The position numbers and the translations under genes were made by a program. From Aphanomyces cochlioides (Eukaryota; Oomycota; Saprolegniomycetes; Saprolegniales; Verrucalvaceae), in NCBI GenBank assembly GCA_019828595.1, contig JAHQRK010000015.1, positions 62,001-126,000 of the forward strand: 64,000 bases of DNA, in the 5' to 3' direction. Shown here piece after piece: positions 19,469 through 30,455 of this stretch. Position 1 is the stretch's first letter. Every line of letters begins with the position of its first letter. The notes under the pieces were generated by a model. That model had not been told where the DNA came from, made no database searches, and was given only the letters and a program-made list of their open reading frames with translations.

Positions 19469-19845
19469 ACTGGGAGGAAGGCAGCTCTCCCCCAGAAGAT
19501 GTTTGCCCAGCCGCCGCCGCAACCTTTTGTAGATAGATTGTCCTCGTCTGTCTTGCATTTCTAACTCGTGAATTCCATTTTGGTCTTCTCAAATGGACAC
19601 TGCTGCTCTTGCTGTCGGACGAAATCCTAAGAGTTGCGATGGATTCTTCCAACTTTGGACGCTACAAACGTGTCCACCCACATGCAACAGCACTACTACA
19701 TGAGCCGTTGGTCAGAGTGCTGTGAGCGGTAACACTGTCACGACTGTCAGACGCCATTTCACACTTTTGAAATGTCCATGACAGAATATGAGATTGCCAT
19801 GCGCTACGACCACGTGTCGAATCGTTCCCGACGTCCTGCGCGTGT
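19469..19845. other. spacer with a second ankyrin-core relic
   Basis: No gene. On the minus strand, around 19747-19775, the word GGACATTTCAAAAGTGTGAA encodes GHFKSVK, matching the ankyrin relic at 16.65 kb. Confidence 0.35.
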
Positions 19846-20600
19846 GAAACTTTGCAGCTTTTCTCAACTGCAGACTATTCCCAGTGAGCGACAGACGACG
19901 AGTTCAAAGCGTCCCCGATGCGCGTTGTACAGGAGGAAACATTCCTGACAGGTTTTTGTAAAATGATCAGCCGTGGCAACAACGTCGACAAGATCACGCT
20001 TCGACAGGAAATCCAACTTTTTTCGAGTGTATGACCGCATGGAGCCGTTGAATCTCTCCTTGAATGAGCTCAGCTGTAGCTCCACTAGCATTTGCCATTA
20101 CGCCAACAGCATCAACGAAACACAAGGTGTGCGTAGCATAAAGCTCAAGACGGCTTGTTATGCGTGCGACGAATCGAGCTGCAAGTCCACGAGGTTGATC
20201 CAGCGAACTTCCGGTCAGCGTTGAAATTGAACGGCATTGTGGGCGCGGCATGGGCGAGATTGCGGTGGTCAGTGCACAAAAATCAAAGAGCCACCGGCGC
20301 CACCCACCACCGAAAGCAAACAAGCAGACCGAGAGTCCAACCAGCCAGCGATCGATTCGCTTTTCACAACGCCGGCGCATTGACAAGGAAGAAAAAGCCC
20401 AAGCTAGAGCTATCACCTCCACCAGCACCGCGAATTGAAGCCAAGGCGTTGTCACCGCTGCCGCCAAGGATCGAGATTGACTTGACCATCGACTCGGCAC
20501 AAGGATTTTTGTACACATGGGACTCTTCTTCCTGTTTTTGTTATAAATAGGTGGTGGGTGTTTCAATGCCGGACGCGGATTTCGAGCTCGCGAGTTTCTT
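19846..20600. repeat. segmental duplication, copy B: SPRTN relic lacking catalytic exons
   Basis: 19846-20149 matches 16809-17270; 20150-20600 matches 18118-18590. The stretch 17271-18117, holding SPRTN exons 1-7 and the start of exon 8, is missing. Copy B still encodes the exon 8 end (LVMRATNRAASPR) and an exon 9 version in which the PIP box has become QPAIDSLF and a TGA follows soon after. The duplicate is therefore a dead SPRTN tail. The order and orientation are the same as in copy A. Confidence 0.75.
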
Positions 20601-22784
20601 CTTTCGGTTCTTGTCGCGCGTCGGACTCGTGGCGCTTTCCCTACAGAATTTATGAGCATTTCCACCGATGCTGTCGGTGTTTTTTCGTACATGATTTCAT
20701 TGATATTGTCCCATTTATTGGAAATGCGCATGTGGCCGACCGCTTCTGCAATCCGATGCTTTCGAACGAGCGACTCTACCACAAATTATGAGCGATATGA
20801 TGCTGAAATCCCAGAAAAAGACCAAGAGCGATCTTCTTGCGGGCTTCAATCAATGCTTGTTTCTTCATCTTGATCATGCGGCTCCGTGAATCCTCTTGCG
20901 AGATTTTCATCAACGTCTGCACGCGATTGAATTCCTCAACTACAGTCAAAGAATTATCCACAAAAATGGCACAAATGCTGCAAGAATACCTTTCTTGATG
21001 CGCTCGACGTTGGCTTTCTTCTCCTCGAGCGTTAAATCTCGCTCGACGGATTTGAGCACTCGTTCCTTCATGCGTTCTTGGTAGACGGCGTCCAGATGCG
21101 ACTCCTACGTCCAAATAAATCCAAGAAAATGCCGACAATGGCATACTTGTTGCTGTCGTTTCTCAACAATGGTGTGGATTCGAGTTTCTTGATTGTTCCG
21201 TGCCGCCTCGACACGCTGGAGGCGAATTTCTTCCTCTTTTTTATTGCGCTCAGCGCGAGCTTTCAATTCTACAGCCCATGGAGCATGAAAAATTGCTGCA
21301 ATATTTGCCCCCGACGAATTTGTACCTTCCATCTCTTTCTTGTGGACTTCCATCGCTCGTGCGGCTGCCATGGCTTGCTTCATGTCGAAATCTTTTTTCT
21401 TTTTCAGCATCACTTGTTGGTTTTGCTCGAGCGCGAGCTGAATCCGAGCATTGGCTTTTTCACGTCTGCGATTTTTGACTGTCTAATCTATTTTTCAAGG
21501 ACGTCAACGCACCGCAGCGCAGCTTCTTGTCGTCGTCGCTCGTTTGCTTCCTCCATTTTCTTTTGGGCTTGTTTCTCACGCTCAATCACACGCCGTCGAT
21601 TTTCCAAGATTTTATTTTCCTACAATTTCAATGCCGCCATCGTGAAATTTATCCTAGCGACGCTGAAAAATACCTGCTGGAGCAGCAATTCTTCCGTCTC
21701 GCGACGATGTTGCTCGGCTTTCAACTTGCGATCTAACTCTCGCTCGGCCATTTCCTAAAACACCAAAAAATGTTAAAGTCAACTGATGAGAGAGGCGTAC
21801 TTTTTGGCGCTGCTTTTCCTGCCTTCTTTCTTCCTCGAGGAGCATTTTCTCCTTCTCCGCTTCTTTCTTGGCTCGTATTCGTCGTGCGGCCGCTTCAGCA
21901 TCCTAATTGACAGAGTTATGAGTGGGTCATGGCTGTGAAATATTCCTTACTTCAGCTTTTTTCTTGAGAATTTCACGCTCGTGTTTGGCCGCCATGAGGT
22001 TGGCCCGCCGCTCTTTCTTTTCCTTTTCCCACTCGGCTTTGCGTTTCGCTTCGAGGGTCTCCCGCGCGGCATTCTGCTTTTGAATTTCCGCCATTTTGTT
22101 TTCCATTTCGATCAAATTGGCAATTTCACGCTCTTGGCTATATATTTTCAATCTTAGCGACGACGACAGCGATCCAAATTTTTTGAACACGATACCGGAC
22201 TTTCATGGCGTTGAATCGTTTTTCTTCCAATTCGACCATCGTCGAGTCGGTCACGACAAGCTTATCTTCCGGTGGATGGTTGAATACATCAAATGGCGAA
22301 ATCTACAGGCAAATTCAGAGCATGGCATCGGACGCTATACATCTCGAGGGCTGTGGTGGAATTCTTGCGGCTACAGACCGCCCACCACGATGGATTTATA
22401 TGCAAGCAATGTCAAAACAACGTACCTTCTTCGGCGACGGCGTCTTGCTGTAGATGGGCGACGACGTGAATCCAGAGTCGATGAGTTTTTGGCGTTCTTT
22501 CTTGAGCAATTGAATTTTAGCTTGGCGACCTTCTTCAAAATGATGGAATCGAATTTGCGCCGCTTCCCGCTCGACCTCGTCGGTCTTTTTCATCCTGTTG
22601 AGAAAGTCTTCGAGCTTCCTACGCAACAAAAAGCAGCTTCCAGTGTTCGACAGAGAGCGTCCTACTTTGGCTCGATTTCCTCTGGCTCAATGCCAGTTCG
22701 AAGACATGCTTCAAGACTACGTGGTGACGTTGGCCGTCGACCTTGCGCAATGGCCTCGTCGAGAGAGACTGCTTTTTTAGGCAT
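20582..22784 (-). CDS. long coiled-coil protein, TPH-like, probably axonemal
   Basis: The first exon starts at 22784 (MPKKAVSLDEAIAQGRRP, then LEACLRTGIEPEEIEPK) and joins through a 46-nt intron to KLEDFLNRMKKTDEVEREAA. Further short-intron exons carry Glu/Arg/Lys-rich coiled coil (MEEANERRR-, MLLEEERRQEKQRQK- and MKQAMAAARAMEVHKKEMEG-like stretches). The last exon starts MVESLVRKHRIAEAVGHMRI. The composition resembles trichohyalin-plectin-homology and CFAP-type flagellar proteins, which fits a zoosporic organism. The frame remains open antisense across the SPRTN relic to 19994; I end it at 20582 because the homologous codon in copy A is a stop. Individual exons were not all resolved. Confidence 0.6.
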
Positions 22785-23100
22785 CGATCAGCGCACGATT
22801 CTCGAGAATCGTCGATGCCACGGCGCTGAGTGAGCTCGTTGCAGGTGCGACTGACCCGCGGAATTGAAACTGAAGCGCTTTATTTAGATCGACACTCTCG
22901 CTACGATTAGCTTGTAAAAATAGCGCGTTGAGCGATGTGGTTGCATCCTCAATTGCTGTCGCCCACGAAAAAGAATACACTTGAATTCACATTGCTGGTT
23001 GCAGTCAAACTTAAGATTTGCAACCATCGCTGGTCGCCTTGGCGTGATTCCACTGGCGCGCCACCACTCTAGCAATATTGACGTCACGGGCATGGCTCAT
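22777..23100 (-). CDS. small protein of unknown function, overlaps the next start codon
   Basis: ATG 23100 opens MSHARDVNIARVVARQWNHA. A 45-nt intron (23024-22980, GTTGCA...TTCAAG) joins it to VYSFSWATAIEDATTSLNAL, and the frame ends with TAA at 22779-22777, giving about 92 residues. The stop lies inside codons 2 and 3 of the downstream coiled-coil gene (ATGCCTAA). The two are therefore either overlapping genes on one strand or 5' exons of one gene whose splicing I have misread. The helical segment looks genuine, but no family is recognised. Confidence 0.4.
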
Positions 23101-23519
23101 TGAGTTTCCAAGCTCTAGTATGCTCACAGTACACCATGGATAATTCCATCAGTAGATTTTTTTTCACTCCTGTCAAATGTCGCCCTTGTATCGAGTGCAT
23201 TTCAAGACAGAGCTCTCCGTCGTCTTTGACTCCAGAGAGAGAATGAACGAAGGGGCTTGCATCACTCCAAGTTTGAATTCAGAGATTCACGGCAGTCACG
23301 AGCTCCAACGACACAGAATTATGCATTGCGATCGCTTCAAATTGACGAAAATGCAACAGGTGACGTGGATCATCGCCATCTCCAATGTTCTTCGGTGTAT
23401 TCTGAATCGCTACAGCCATCTTGTTGCCATTTTACCACCACGTCTGTCGATCACCATGTGGTGAGTGGGTTGAGACGAAATGCCATGGTGCAAAATAAAA
23501 GATGCATTGGTACGCTAGT
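23101..23519. other. intergenic, no gene seen
   Basis: Short open frames on the plus strand (from 23177 and 23257) lack family features and look random. This should contain the 3' end of NOB1 and the promoter of the minus-strand small gene. Confidence 0.5.
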
Positions 23520-25145
23520 TTAATCCGTGTTTCGTTTCTTCTTGCCTCGTCGTTCGCGTCCTTTTTGAGCATTTGGGTTCATGCGACCATAACCAACTGT
23601 GATGGACGTTTGTTTTTCTGCTTTCACGCCGAGATCATGCGCGACGTGTTCGCCAAACGCACTCTTGAGCACCTGCACACGAAATTCCATCAGTCATCCA
23701 CCACTTTCCATCGCCATGGACTGACCTTGGCCGACGATTTCTGTCGTTGGGCCCAAATGCCATGCATCAGTTGATCTTCTCGCAAGAGCAGGTCGCCATT
23801 TCGACCACCCGTTGGCATCGGCAACGAAAATTTCGACCCGCGGAGTTTCTGCGCATGGATAAGCGACAACAGGGGAAGCTTGACGTACCATCGGGCGGTT
23901 CGCTCGTGTGTACAGCGTCAATTGCTCGGTGTCTTTGTCCAAACTGCATGAAATGCGTTCCAACGTGTGGTTGCCACACACAGGACAGAATTGACGCGTC
24001 AATTCCGTCGTGGTTTTAAAGCACGCCGCGCATTTGAGGATCCACTGCTTGACACGGTTAATCACCATGCCATCCGTGCTAATCAAATGCAAGCCCATTT
24101 GGAGCAAGACGTTCTACACCATGCCGTGAATCTACAGCCAACGACAGCGAGAAAACAAACCTGCATGGAATAATCCGTCGTGATGCACCCGACTTGGATC
24201 GTCGAGTCGATCGCTTGCACTTCTTTGTTAGAGCCAAACGGCGAGTGAGAGTACTCGGCTTGGTTGGCAGCATTGACCCAATTTTTGCCGTCGTCGTCCT
24301 CGGCGCCGGCGTTGCTCGCTGCGTTGAATCCAGCGCTGAGAATACGCGATTTCACATCGGCGCTGCGAATCGCACTGGAAATAGGAGCGGGAGGCGGTAT
24401 CACGGCCGATTCGGTGGAATTCTCGACAGCTTTATCTTCCTCTGCTTCTCCCTCCTCATCAGTCTTTCCCTCGACGTCCTTGTCAGTCGTTTCTTGGACT
24501 TTCACGTGCTGGAATCGGCATTCGTCGCCAAGGGAACAGCCAGTTTCACTGTTGAAATAGCGGCACGGGGCATCAATCTTAGGCAAGGACTGCGACACAG
24601 CATTGTCGTTCAAGTTGTGGCTAAATGGACACGAAGCTCCATTGCGGCATCCACCTGGAGTCTGCAAGTAGCGGCATCGGACCTCAAGAATTCCAAATTA
24701 GCAAAACTATCATGGCTGACTGTACGTACTTTGGCTGGAGGCGCTTTGGGACCTGTGACTTTGGTTTCAGATACCTTGGGCGCCGTGCGGATGTGCTCCA
24801 CGCCGTTTGTTTCGCGTTCAAACATGTATGTCAACGCCATGATGCGAAGATCCGTCAACGAGAGAAATGAAAAATCGCCCGTCAAGCGAGAAAATGCCAC
24901 GACAGCTTCCATGTCTTTTTCAGATGGATCACGCGTCTTGAGCTCGACAGGTAATCGAGCAACGAACCGTCTCGCTTTCGAGTCCTTGATTTCTGCCAAG
25001 ACATCACTCGTGGTCCATAGATTCTGCCACAAAAACCGAGTTAAACAAAGCCAATACAGCGCATACGTACTTCAGCGACTTGGCTCAAGTCCGTGCACTT
25101 GATAAGCGCGCCAGCATCCACGACAAGATGGGTCAACTTGGTCAT
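23520..25145 (-). CDS. NOB1: NOB1-type 20S pre-rRNA endonuclease with two inserted CCCH zinc fingers
   Basis: Five exons (25145-25071, 25023-24730, 24682-24161, 24113-23736, 23672-23520) give 473 residues. The PIN nuclease starts LTHLVVDAGALIKCTDLSQV (Asp in VVDAGA) and includes DVLAEIKD and LSLTDLRIMAL. Two tandem C-x8-C-x5-C-x3-H fingers follow (CRYLQTPGGC... and CRYFNSETGC...). Then come an acidic linker, the NOB1 zinc ribbon (NVLLQMGLHL, CAACFKTT, FCPVCGNHTL) and the basic tail VGYGRMNPNAQKGRERRGKK. NOB1 cuts 20S pre-rRNA at the 3' end of 18S in late 40S assembly. The CCCH pair is absent from the yeast and human proteins known to me. The exon 4 donor (GTCGGC) is chosen for frame; a better-looking GTCAGT nearby breaks it. 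Confidence 0.88.
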
Positions 25146-25204
25146 CTTGCTCAATGACGTTCAGCACCAATGAATGGCAAGGGTCAAGAAATACATACTA
25201 AATT

Positions 25205-25575
25205 CTAATCCTCGTTTTAATGACATAATTGAATAATGACATCACCATGATGGCCATAATTACCGCAATATTAGTGACAAATAAATTTAGTGACTATGTC
25301 AATGTCGTTCAATCCAGGTAGATTCTTACCACGATGGACATTTCAAGCATGTGAAATATCACTTTTTCTCTCTCAGAGCTGAACTTTGACATTTTGCTCA
25401 CCTGCTGTAGAAACATTTCCCTCGTTTTAATGACATTAAAGTTTTAGTGACATGAACTGGTCGTGATATATTTCAGAGTTTTATAGTGACATATTTGGTT
25501 TAGTGACAGGATTAACGTCCTTAAAACAAGGGAACATTCAACGACGATGGACATTTTAAATATGTGAAATATAGT
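25205..25575. repeat. tandem duplication, unit about 210 bp
   Basis: Two units share CCTCGTTTTAATGACAT at the start, TAGTGACA words in the middle, and ACGATGGACATTT...ATGTGAAATAT at the end (25338-25366 and 25543-25571). The last motif translates as GHFK-x-VKY, like the ankyrin-core relics elsewhere in the window. The second unit contains a small MITE. Confidence 0.6.
25418..25533. mobile_element. 116-bp MITE with 5-bp duplication
   Basis: Inverted ends TCCCTCGTTTTAATGAC and GTCCTTAAAACAAGGGA (17 bp, two mismatches when compared as inverted repeats) are flanked by ACATT on both sides (25413-25417 and 25534-25538). There is no coding capacity. The superfamily is uncertain from a 5-bp duplication. 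Confidence 0.55.
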
Positions 25576-25743
25576 AATCATGTGGAGTTGTTCCTCGACA
25601 AGAGGGTGACTTTGAGGTGCGAGACAGCTTCAGCGTCAATGCCTTGTCGTTTTCCAGTCGGTTGGAAGCACAGTTTGGAGTGTCAGCTCGTTGATTGAGG
25701 GGGGGCACACGGACAAACGCCGCGGAACGTCGGTCTTCGCGCT

Positions 25744-26409
25744 CTACAAGTTGACGATACCTCCTTCACTCGAATCGTCTATGTCGAGATCGCTGCGCAT
25801 GGTGTCAAAGACTTGATTCGTTCTTGAGGATTCAATGGCGCTCACCCAATCTGCGAGTTCTGCTTCGTCTTTCGACGTCTCTCGGCGCGTCGCTAGAATA
25901 CTCCTTGATGTTTCCATCGGGCTCATCCAATTTATATCGGTCATGGTCTGTTGCTGGATCAAACTTCGGTACGATTGGATTGCTGCCGTGATTTCAGTCG
26001 GGGGAAGCGATCCAACAATTGCGGGCTCGCTCAGCTTGATTTGGGACGACGACAAGACATTCATTGCGCTGGCGCGAGTGTCCGACTTGAGGAGATTGAT
26101 ATCGACAGTGACTTGTGTCATGACTGGGTTCTGGTTTGTCATTTCGACTGTTTGGACGGCGTAGGGACCATTGGAAGCGCGCATGGTGTCCAAAGACACA
26201 CCCGTTTCCAAAGCTGGATCATTGTAGGAAAACTTGAGCTTCATGTAATACATGACGCCGTAGAGCAAGCAGCCAGCGGCTAGGAGTGTCAAGAAGACAA
26301 TTGCGACGACTTGGCCTGGCGACACCTTTGTCTCTGACCCGTCCGCCGCTCGAACGACCGCTACGTGCCACGCTACTAGCGCAACAACGCATGCGAGGAT
26401 GCACGTCAT
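25744..26409 (-). CDS. type I membrane protein, unknown function
   Basis: From ATG 26409 the protein of 221 residues starts with a signal peptide (MTCILACVVALVAWHVAVVR). It has a very short outside segment (ADGSETKVSPG) and one transmembrane helix (VVAIVFLTLLAAGCLLYGVM). A cytoplasmic tail of about 165 residues is rich in Ser/Thr and acidic residues, ending DSSEGGIVNL. An in-frame ATG at 26499 would add 30 residues before the signal peptide, so I prefer 26409. No domain recognised. The layout suggests a small surface or endomembrane adaptor. No intron is needed. Confidence 0.65.
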   Translation of the reverse strand: MTCILACVVALVAWHVAVVRAADGSETKVSPGQVVAIVFLTLLAAGCLLYGVMYYMKLKFSYNDPALETGVSLDTMRASNGPYAVQTVEMTNQNPVMTQVTVDINLLKSDTRASAMNVLSSSQIKLSEPAIVGSLPPTEITAAIQSYRSLIQQQTMTDINWMSPMETSRSILATRRETSKDEAELADWVSAIESSRTNQVFDTMRSDLDIDDSSEGGIVNL

Positions 26410-26499
26410 GTCTTTTTGCAAAGTAGAGAAACATGACGCCCTTGATTGAGCTACAGTATCCAGAGACTTGCTGCCAAGATGGTGCATCATGACAGCCAC

Positions 26500-27547
26500 A
26501 TGGTCTCGTCAAGTGCGTTCTGTAACGCCGGCTCTTTGAAACATGTCCCAATGCTTCACATTTTTGAAATGTCCATCGTGCATTTCCAACTGTAATTTTA
26601 TTATAAGATCTGAATTATCTTGATTTTTGAATATAATTTTATTATTTCGTTGTTCGTTTCAAATTCGGGTGCTTTGCGATTCTGCGAGTGTTTTGGCTGC
26701 ACTGGTATGAAATGCCAGCACTCACAGAGGCAAGTAAGCCCCTCGCCTGACGTCACCATTGTCGGCGATAAAGTCCAGGACGACCATTGAAATCGAGAGA
26801 CAACTGAGCCATCCTCGGAGGAGAAACATAACTAGCCACAAAATCAAAGGTGCGATTTCAAAGTTCGGAATATGATCCAGTTGGAAGGGTTAGTAATGAA
26901 CTCACGTCCGACTTGGGCCAGCTTTCAAAACCGACCCCACGTACCCTTCCCGTGGCCATGTACAGTGTTTTGCTCTGATCACAACGCATTTTTACTATTA
27001 TAATAGTGCGAGCCACGCTTTCACTGTCCAAGCAGCCTGCCATCGAAAGGTTGTGTCCTGAGAGGTGACGATCGGCTATGTTGGCCCTTCAACTCCCACA
27101 TGTACTCTTCGAAAGAACTTTGTTGTACCCAGGCAGGGCAAAGCTGTACAGTTCAAGTGCGCATTGTAGTCTTGTCGGGCATGGGTTTCTCGCCCATGGA
27201 GAGGCGAGGCTCGATGGGAAAACAGGCCATCTCGGTCAACGCAGAAGGTCGATGATATTCTACAATTCCCTCTTTTTATTGACATCAAATTTCGAAAAAT
27301 ACAAGTCATCATATTGAATATCGACATTTACGCTATTAGGGACCAGAGAGAATTTGACATTAAACAAAATTGCCTTAAACCGAGGGAGGAGTGAATTTTC
27401 GATGACAAAAAGTTATTTTCAGGAATTATTTTCAGAGTATAATGGTCGTTTTATATTGAAAAAATATTTTGACTCTTTATTTTCAAGCTATAAATAGGCC
27501 CTCGTCCTCTCTCTGCCTCTCGGGAACGAGACCGACTCGGCCAAACG
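26500..27547. other. intergenic, about 1 kb
   Basis: No supported gene. It contains another ankyrin-core relic word on the minus strand (about 26545-26575). The promoter of the J-domain gene follows: TATAAATA at 27489-27496, about 55 bp before the start codon, is a possible TATA-like element. Confidence 0.4.
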
Positions 27548-28392
27548 ATGACTTCGACCCGCGAGCAAATGGACATGCATCGCGAGTACATGAAGCGGTA
27601 CCAAAAGCAAGCTGCTGAGAACGTTGGTGAATCTGCCCAGTACAAGGATTACTACCAGACGCTCGGCCTTCCTCGAAATGCGACCCATGCAGAGATTCGA
27701 GCCGCGTATCGGGCGCTCGCGCTGCGATATCATCCCGATCGAAACCCGTCCAAAGAAGCTGAAGAACGATGGGATGGTGTTCCAGCTGCCTATGCTGTCT
27801 TGAGCAACCCGAACGACCGAAGTAAGAGTCATCCTGTCCAATTTGACTGACCTTGGATGAAATTGTAGTGGAATATGACTCTTCGCTCGAAATCCGCGAT
27901 GCGCTCGTGTTATTTTACTCGACGTACAACCCAGCCAAGTTGGACCAATGCACGATTCAAGCTGTGATTGATGGCTGGCACGGCCGAGAAGTTGAGTTGT
28001 TTCGAATGCTGCATGACAAATACGAAATCGCGCCACATCAAGGCACAAAATCCGCCACGGAACAATGCAGCTTGATCATTCCCGAGGAAAAATCCGCGGC
28101 AATTTCCAAGGACCATTTGGCGTCAGCAGAGGTGACGCCACGCCCCGTATCGTTCTTCGAAACCTTGCGGCTCATGACGTCGGATTTGTGCTGCGCTGCG
28201 AAAGCATACTACGAAGTCGATTCTACATCTCCTGGCTTTATTGACATGCCTCGAAACACCAACACGCCAGGCACATCTGCAGATCCAATCGCTGAGGCCA
28301 AGAAAGAAACCAACAATGTACCAGAAGTGCCCATCGTCGCGACCAATTTGACAGAGATCAACTTGGAGCCTAGCTTTGCTAAAGCGTGTTAA
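27548..28392 (+). CDS. J-domain (DnaJ/HSP40) co-chaperone
   Basis: Exon 1 (27548-27821) encodes a helical N-terminus and a J domain (YKDYYQTLGLPRNATHAEIR...HPDRNPS) with the HPD tripeptide that stimulates Hsp70 ATPase. A 47-nt intron (27822-27868) with GTAAGA donor follows. Exon 2 starts VEYDSSLEIRDALVLFYSTY and continues to TAA at 28390-28392. There is no Gly/Phe region or zinc finger, so it is a class C J protein. The conserved-looking FYSTYNPAKLDQ block after the J domain is of unknown role. Total about 265 residues, with no signal peptide, hence cytosolic or nuclear. Confidence 0.85.
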
Positions 28393-29238
28393 CAATTGTA
28401 TTTAGCCTCGTCCTTCGATCTGCCCCCCTCGACATGCAGCTGAGCTACTTTACCTATTTACGTACAATCCGTCGATACATTTTGGGGTCGACACCATTTG
28501 TAACTCTGGGGGGATGGAAAGAGACCAAGGGAATGCTTTTGGCAATGCTAACGAAAGCTTTCAAGCGTCCCCTTTGCTCTCACGGCAGAAGGATTCGACA
28601 ATTGAAACTCTGCACTCGTTTACTTAAAGATGTGGATGAGCAGAGTATAAAGGGGGTGCTTCTGTCGTGAACATACCTAGCCATCTTCCAACTACACTAG
28701 CAGATCGTCATCGTAATTGCCTATAGTCAAGCCCACAAAACCAGACTATCCAAGTGGCACAAGTGAGTGCGATCTGAACCATAAAAGGCAAGATTGATAG
28801 CTTTCATACTGGATGTATCATACATGAAGCATGTCCATTAGATCGGAGTTGGTTGTGAAAAAAATAGGTAGCTGGAGACAAAGTTGACGTCGTGTGAATA
28901 AGCTGTTTGAGGATCTCAAAGCTTCAATGCCATCGGCGCCTTCGTGCTTATGCGTCAAATCATCTTGATGACCGGTTTGCACAAGCATTAGGAGAAAACG
29001 CACATGCAAGAAGGGGAGGCCGAGTGACGGTGAAATGTGCTTCTCTCAGCCAATCTGGTCGTCATTCCTAGGAAGTGCATGACGATGAATGTGAATTGAA
29101 ATCCATCGTGAACTCATCAGCTCCATCGCGTTGATAGAGAACTCTTGAGTCAGCTCATCTACTCTGTTGGTGAAATTTACATTACTTGGTGAGTTTTCAA
29201 GGGACAACAGCCCTTGGATCTATGATCCTGTTCCACTT
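28393..29238. other. intergenic, about 0.85 kb
   Basis: No gene, RNA gene or repeat recognised. It separates a plus-strand gene from a minus-strand gene tail to tail, so no promoter is expected here. Confidence 0.45.
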
Positions 29239-30455
29239 CTAAACATCTTCGACAGCTTTCAATCGCCAGAGACGCGTTTGTGGATCCAATGTGGCATATT
29301 CTGGAGGAATTCAAGTCAATGCATCATCTCTTGTGATTGAGATACCTGACAAGAGTGTTTTGGCTAGTGCTTGTGGCATTTTATACTTCTCAATAAGTGC
29401 ATTTCGAGAGACCGACGTTGACTTTTCAAACTAACATTAGCAACGTGACCATTCAAGCATCGACGGGAGCTGTGCATACCTCTTTCACGATAGCTGTTCG
29501 GTACTCGATATTATCTTTGAGCAATGAGCTTTTTGGCAAGTGGCTGCCACGGATCGTTGTAGCCACCCTTGCAAGGCTAGCTCGGACCTCATCTTCTGCA
29601 ATGGACGATGGTAGCAAATCCACGAGAGTTTTGAACGCCACAACTTTGTACGTCTGTAGCACGGCCAAAACTTTGTCGTCCACTGTTGAATTGATCCCTT
29701 CCATCTTGTCATCTTCAATTTCTTCAGTTGTTGATGGGCTTGGTTCATTTTCGCGATAGCTCAGCGTCCTCAAGTACGATGTCGGTGACATAACAAATGC
29801 AATAGGGTCTTCGACTTCGCTGAAAAGTTGCTCAAATTCGTCGTCTGGGGTAGGATTTATGTTCAAATGCACCCATTCTTCAGACTCAATGATGCCTCGT
29901 CGGTACGCGTATGTATTTTGCATAGCAGCAATGGCACGTTCCGACTGTCGTTTCTTGAATTGGACTTGAATTTCTTCGACGTTCGACCCAGTCGTCGTAT
30001 TGCTTGACTTTTTCTCAGGCTTGTCGTCGACTTCCATCTCTTCGTCCTCATTTTCGTCGAGATGGGACATGGTAGGACGCATTTGCAGCACAGACGATAC
30101 TGGTGTTAGATGCAATTGGCCACCACGAAAGACACCGACAGCATAATTCGACACAGGCGCGACTGCTGTGCTTTGCAATTGAAGTCGCTGCGGCATTTGC
30201 AAGCTGTCATCTTTGTTGTAATGCTCATCCATCGTTACTGGGTAGTCAAGCGTGAGCATGGCATTTACTGGTTTGTATTTTGCTTGGACAGGTGCGTTGG
30301 TCATGGCACGATAGACCGGTCGAAGCGGGAATTGCACCACATGACTAAACAAAGAGTTAAACCAGTTGTACCTCATTAAGTGCATACATGTTTCCACGCA
30401 AGATGTCAGCTAAATGCACAGGGATTTCTCGCACCACGGGATCGTCCTCGGCCAT
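29239..30455 (-). CDS. RNA polymerase III subunit RPC5 (POLR3E-like, Sin_N domain)
   Basis: Four exons (30455-30388, 30344-29480, 29421-29346, 29300-29239) give exactly 356 residues. The start MAEDDPVVREIPVHL and the block VVQFPLRPVY match the N-terminal dimerisation region of RPC5 (human ...YLFQYPVRP). The family signature GVFRGGQLHLTPV...LQMRPTMSHLD follows, then an acidic stretch, EEWVHLNI and a winged-helix-like tail. RPC5 pairs with RPC4 in the TFIIF-like subcomplex of Pol III, which makes tRNA and 5S RNA. It is shorter than human POLR3E (708 residues), lacking the long C-terminal extension, as in yeast Rpc37. Confidence 0.85.

Noticed and set aside
19994..20782. 262-codon minus-strand frame taken as one complete protein
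   Set aside because: Its first part is the last exon of the coiled-coil gene; the rest is antisense of the SPRTN relic, reached through a lost stop.
24194..25102. 302-codon plus-strand open frame opposite NOB1
   Set aside because: It is the antisense of confirmed NOB1 exons, including the CCCH fingers, and shows no domain of its own.
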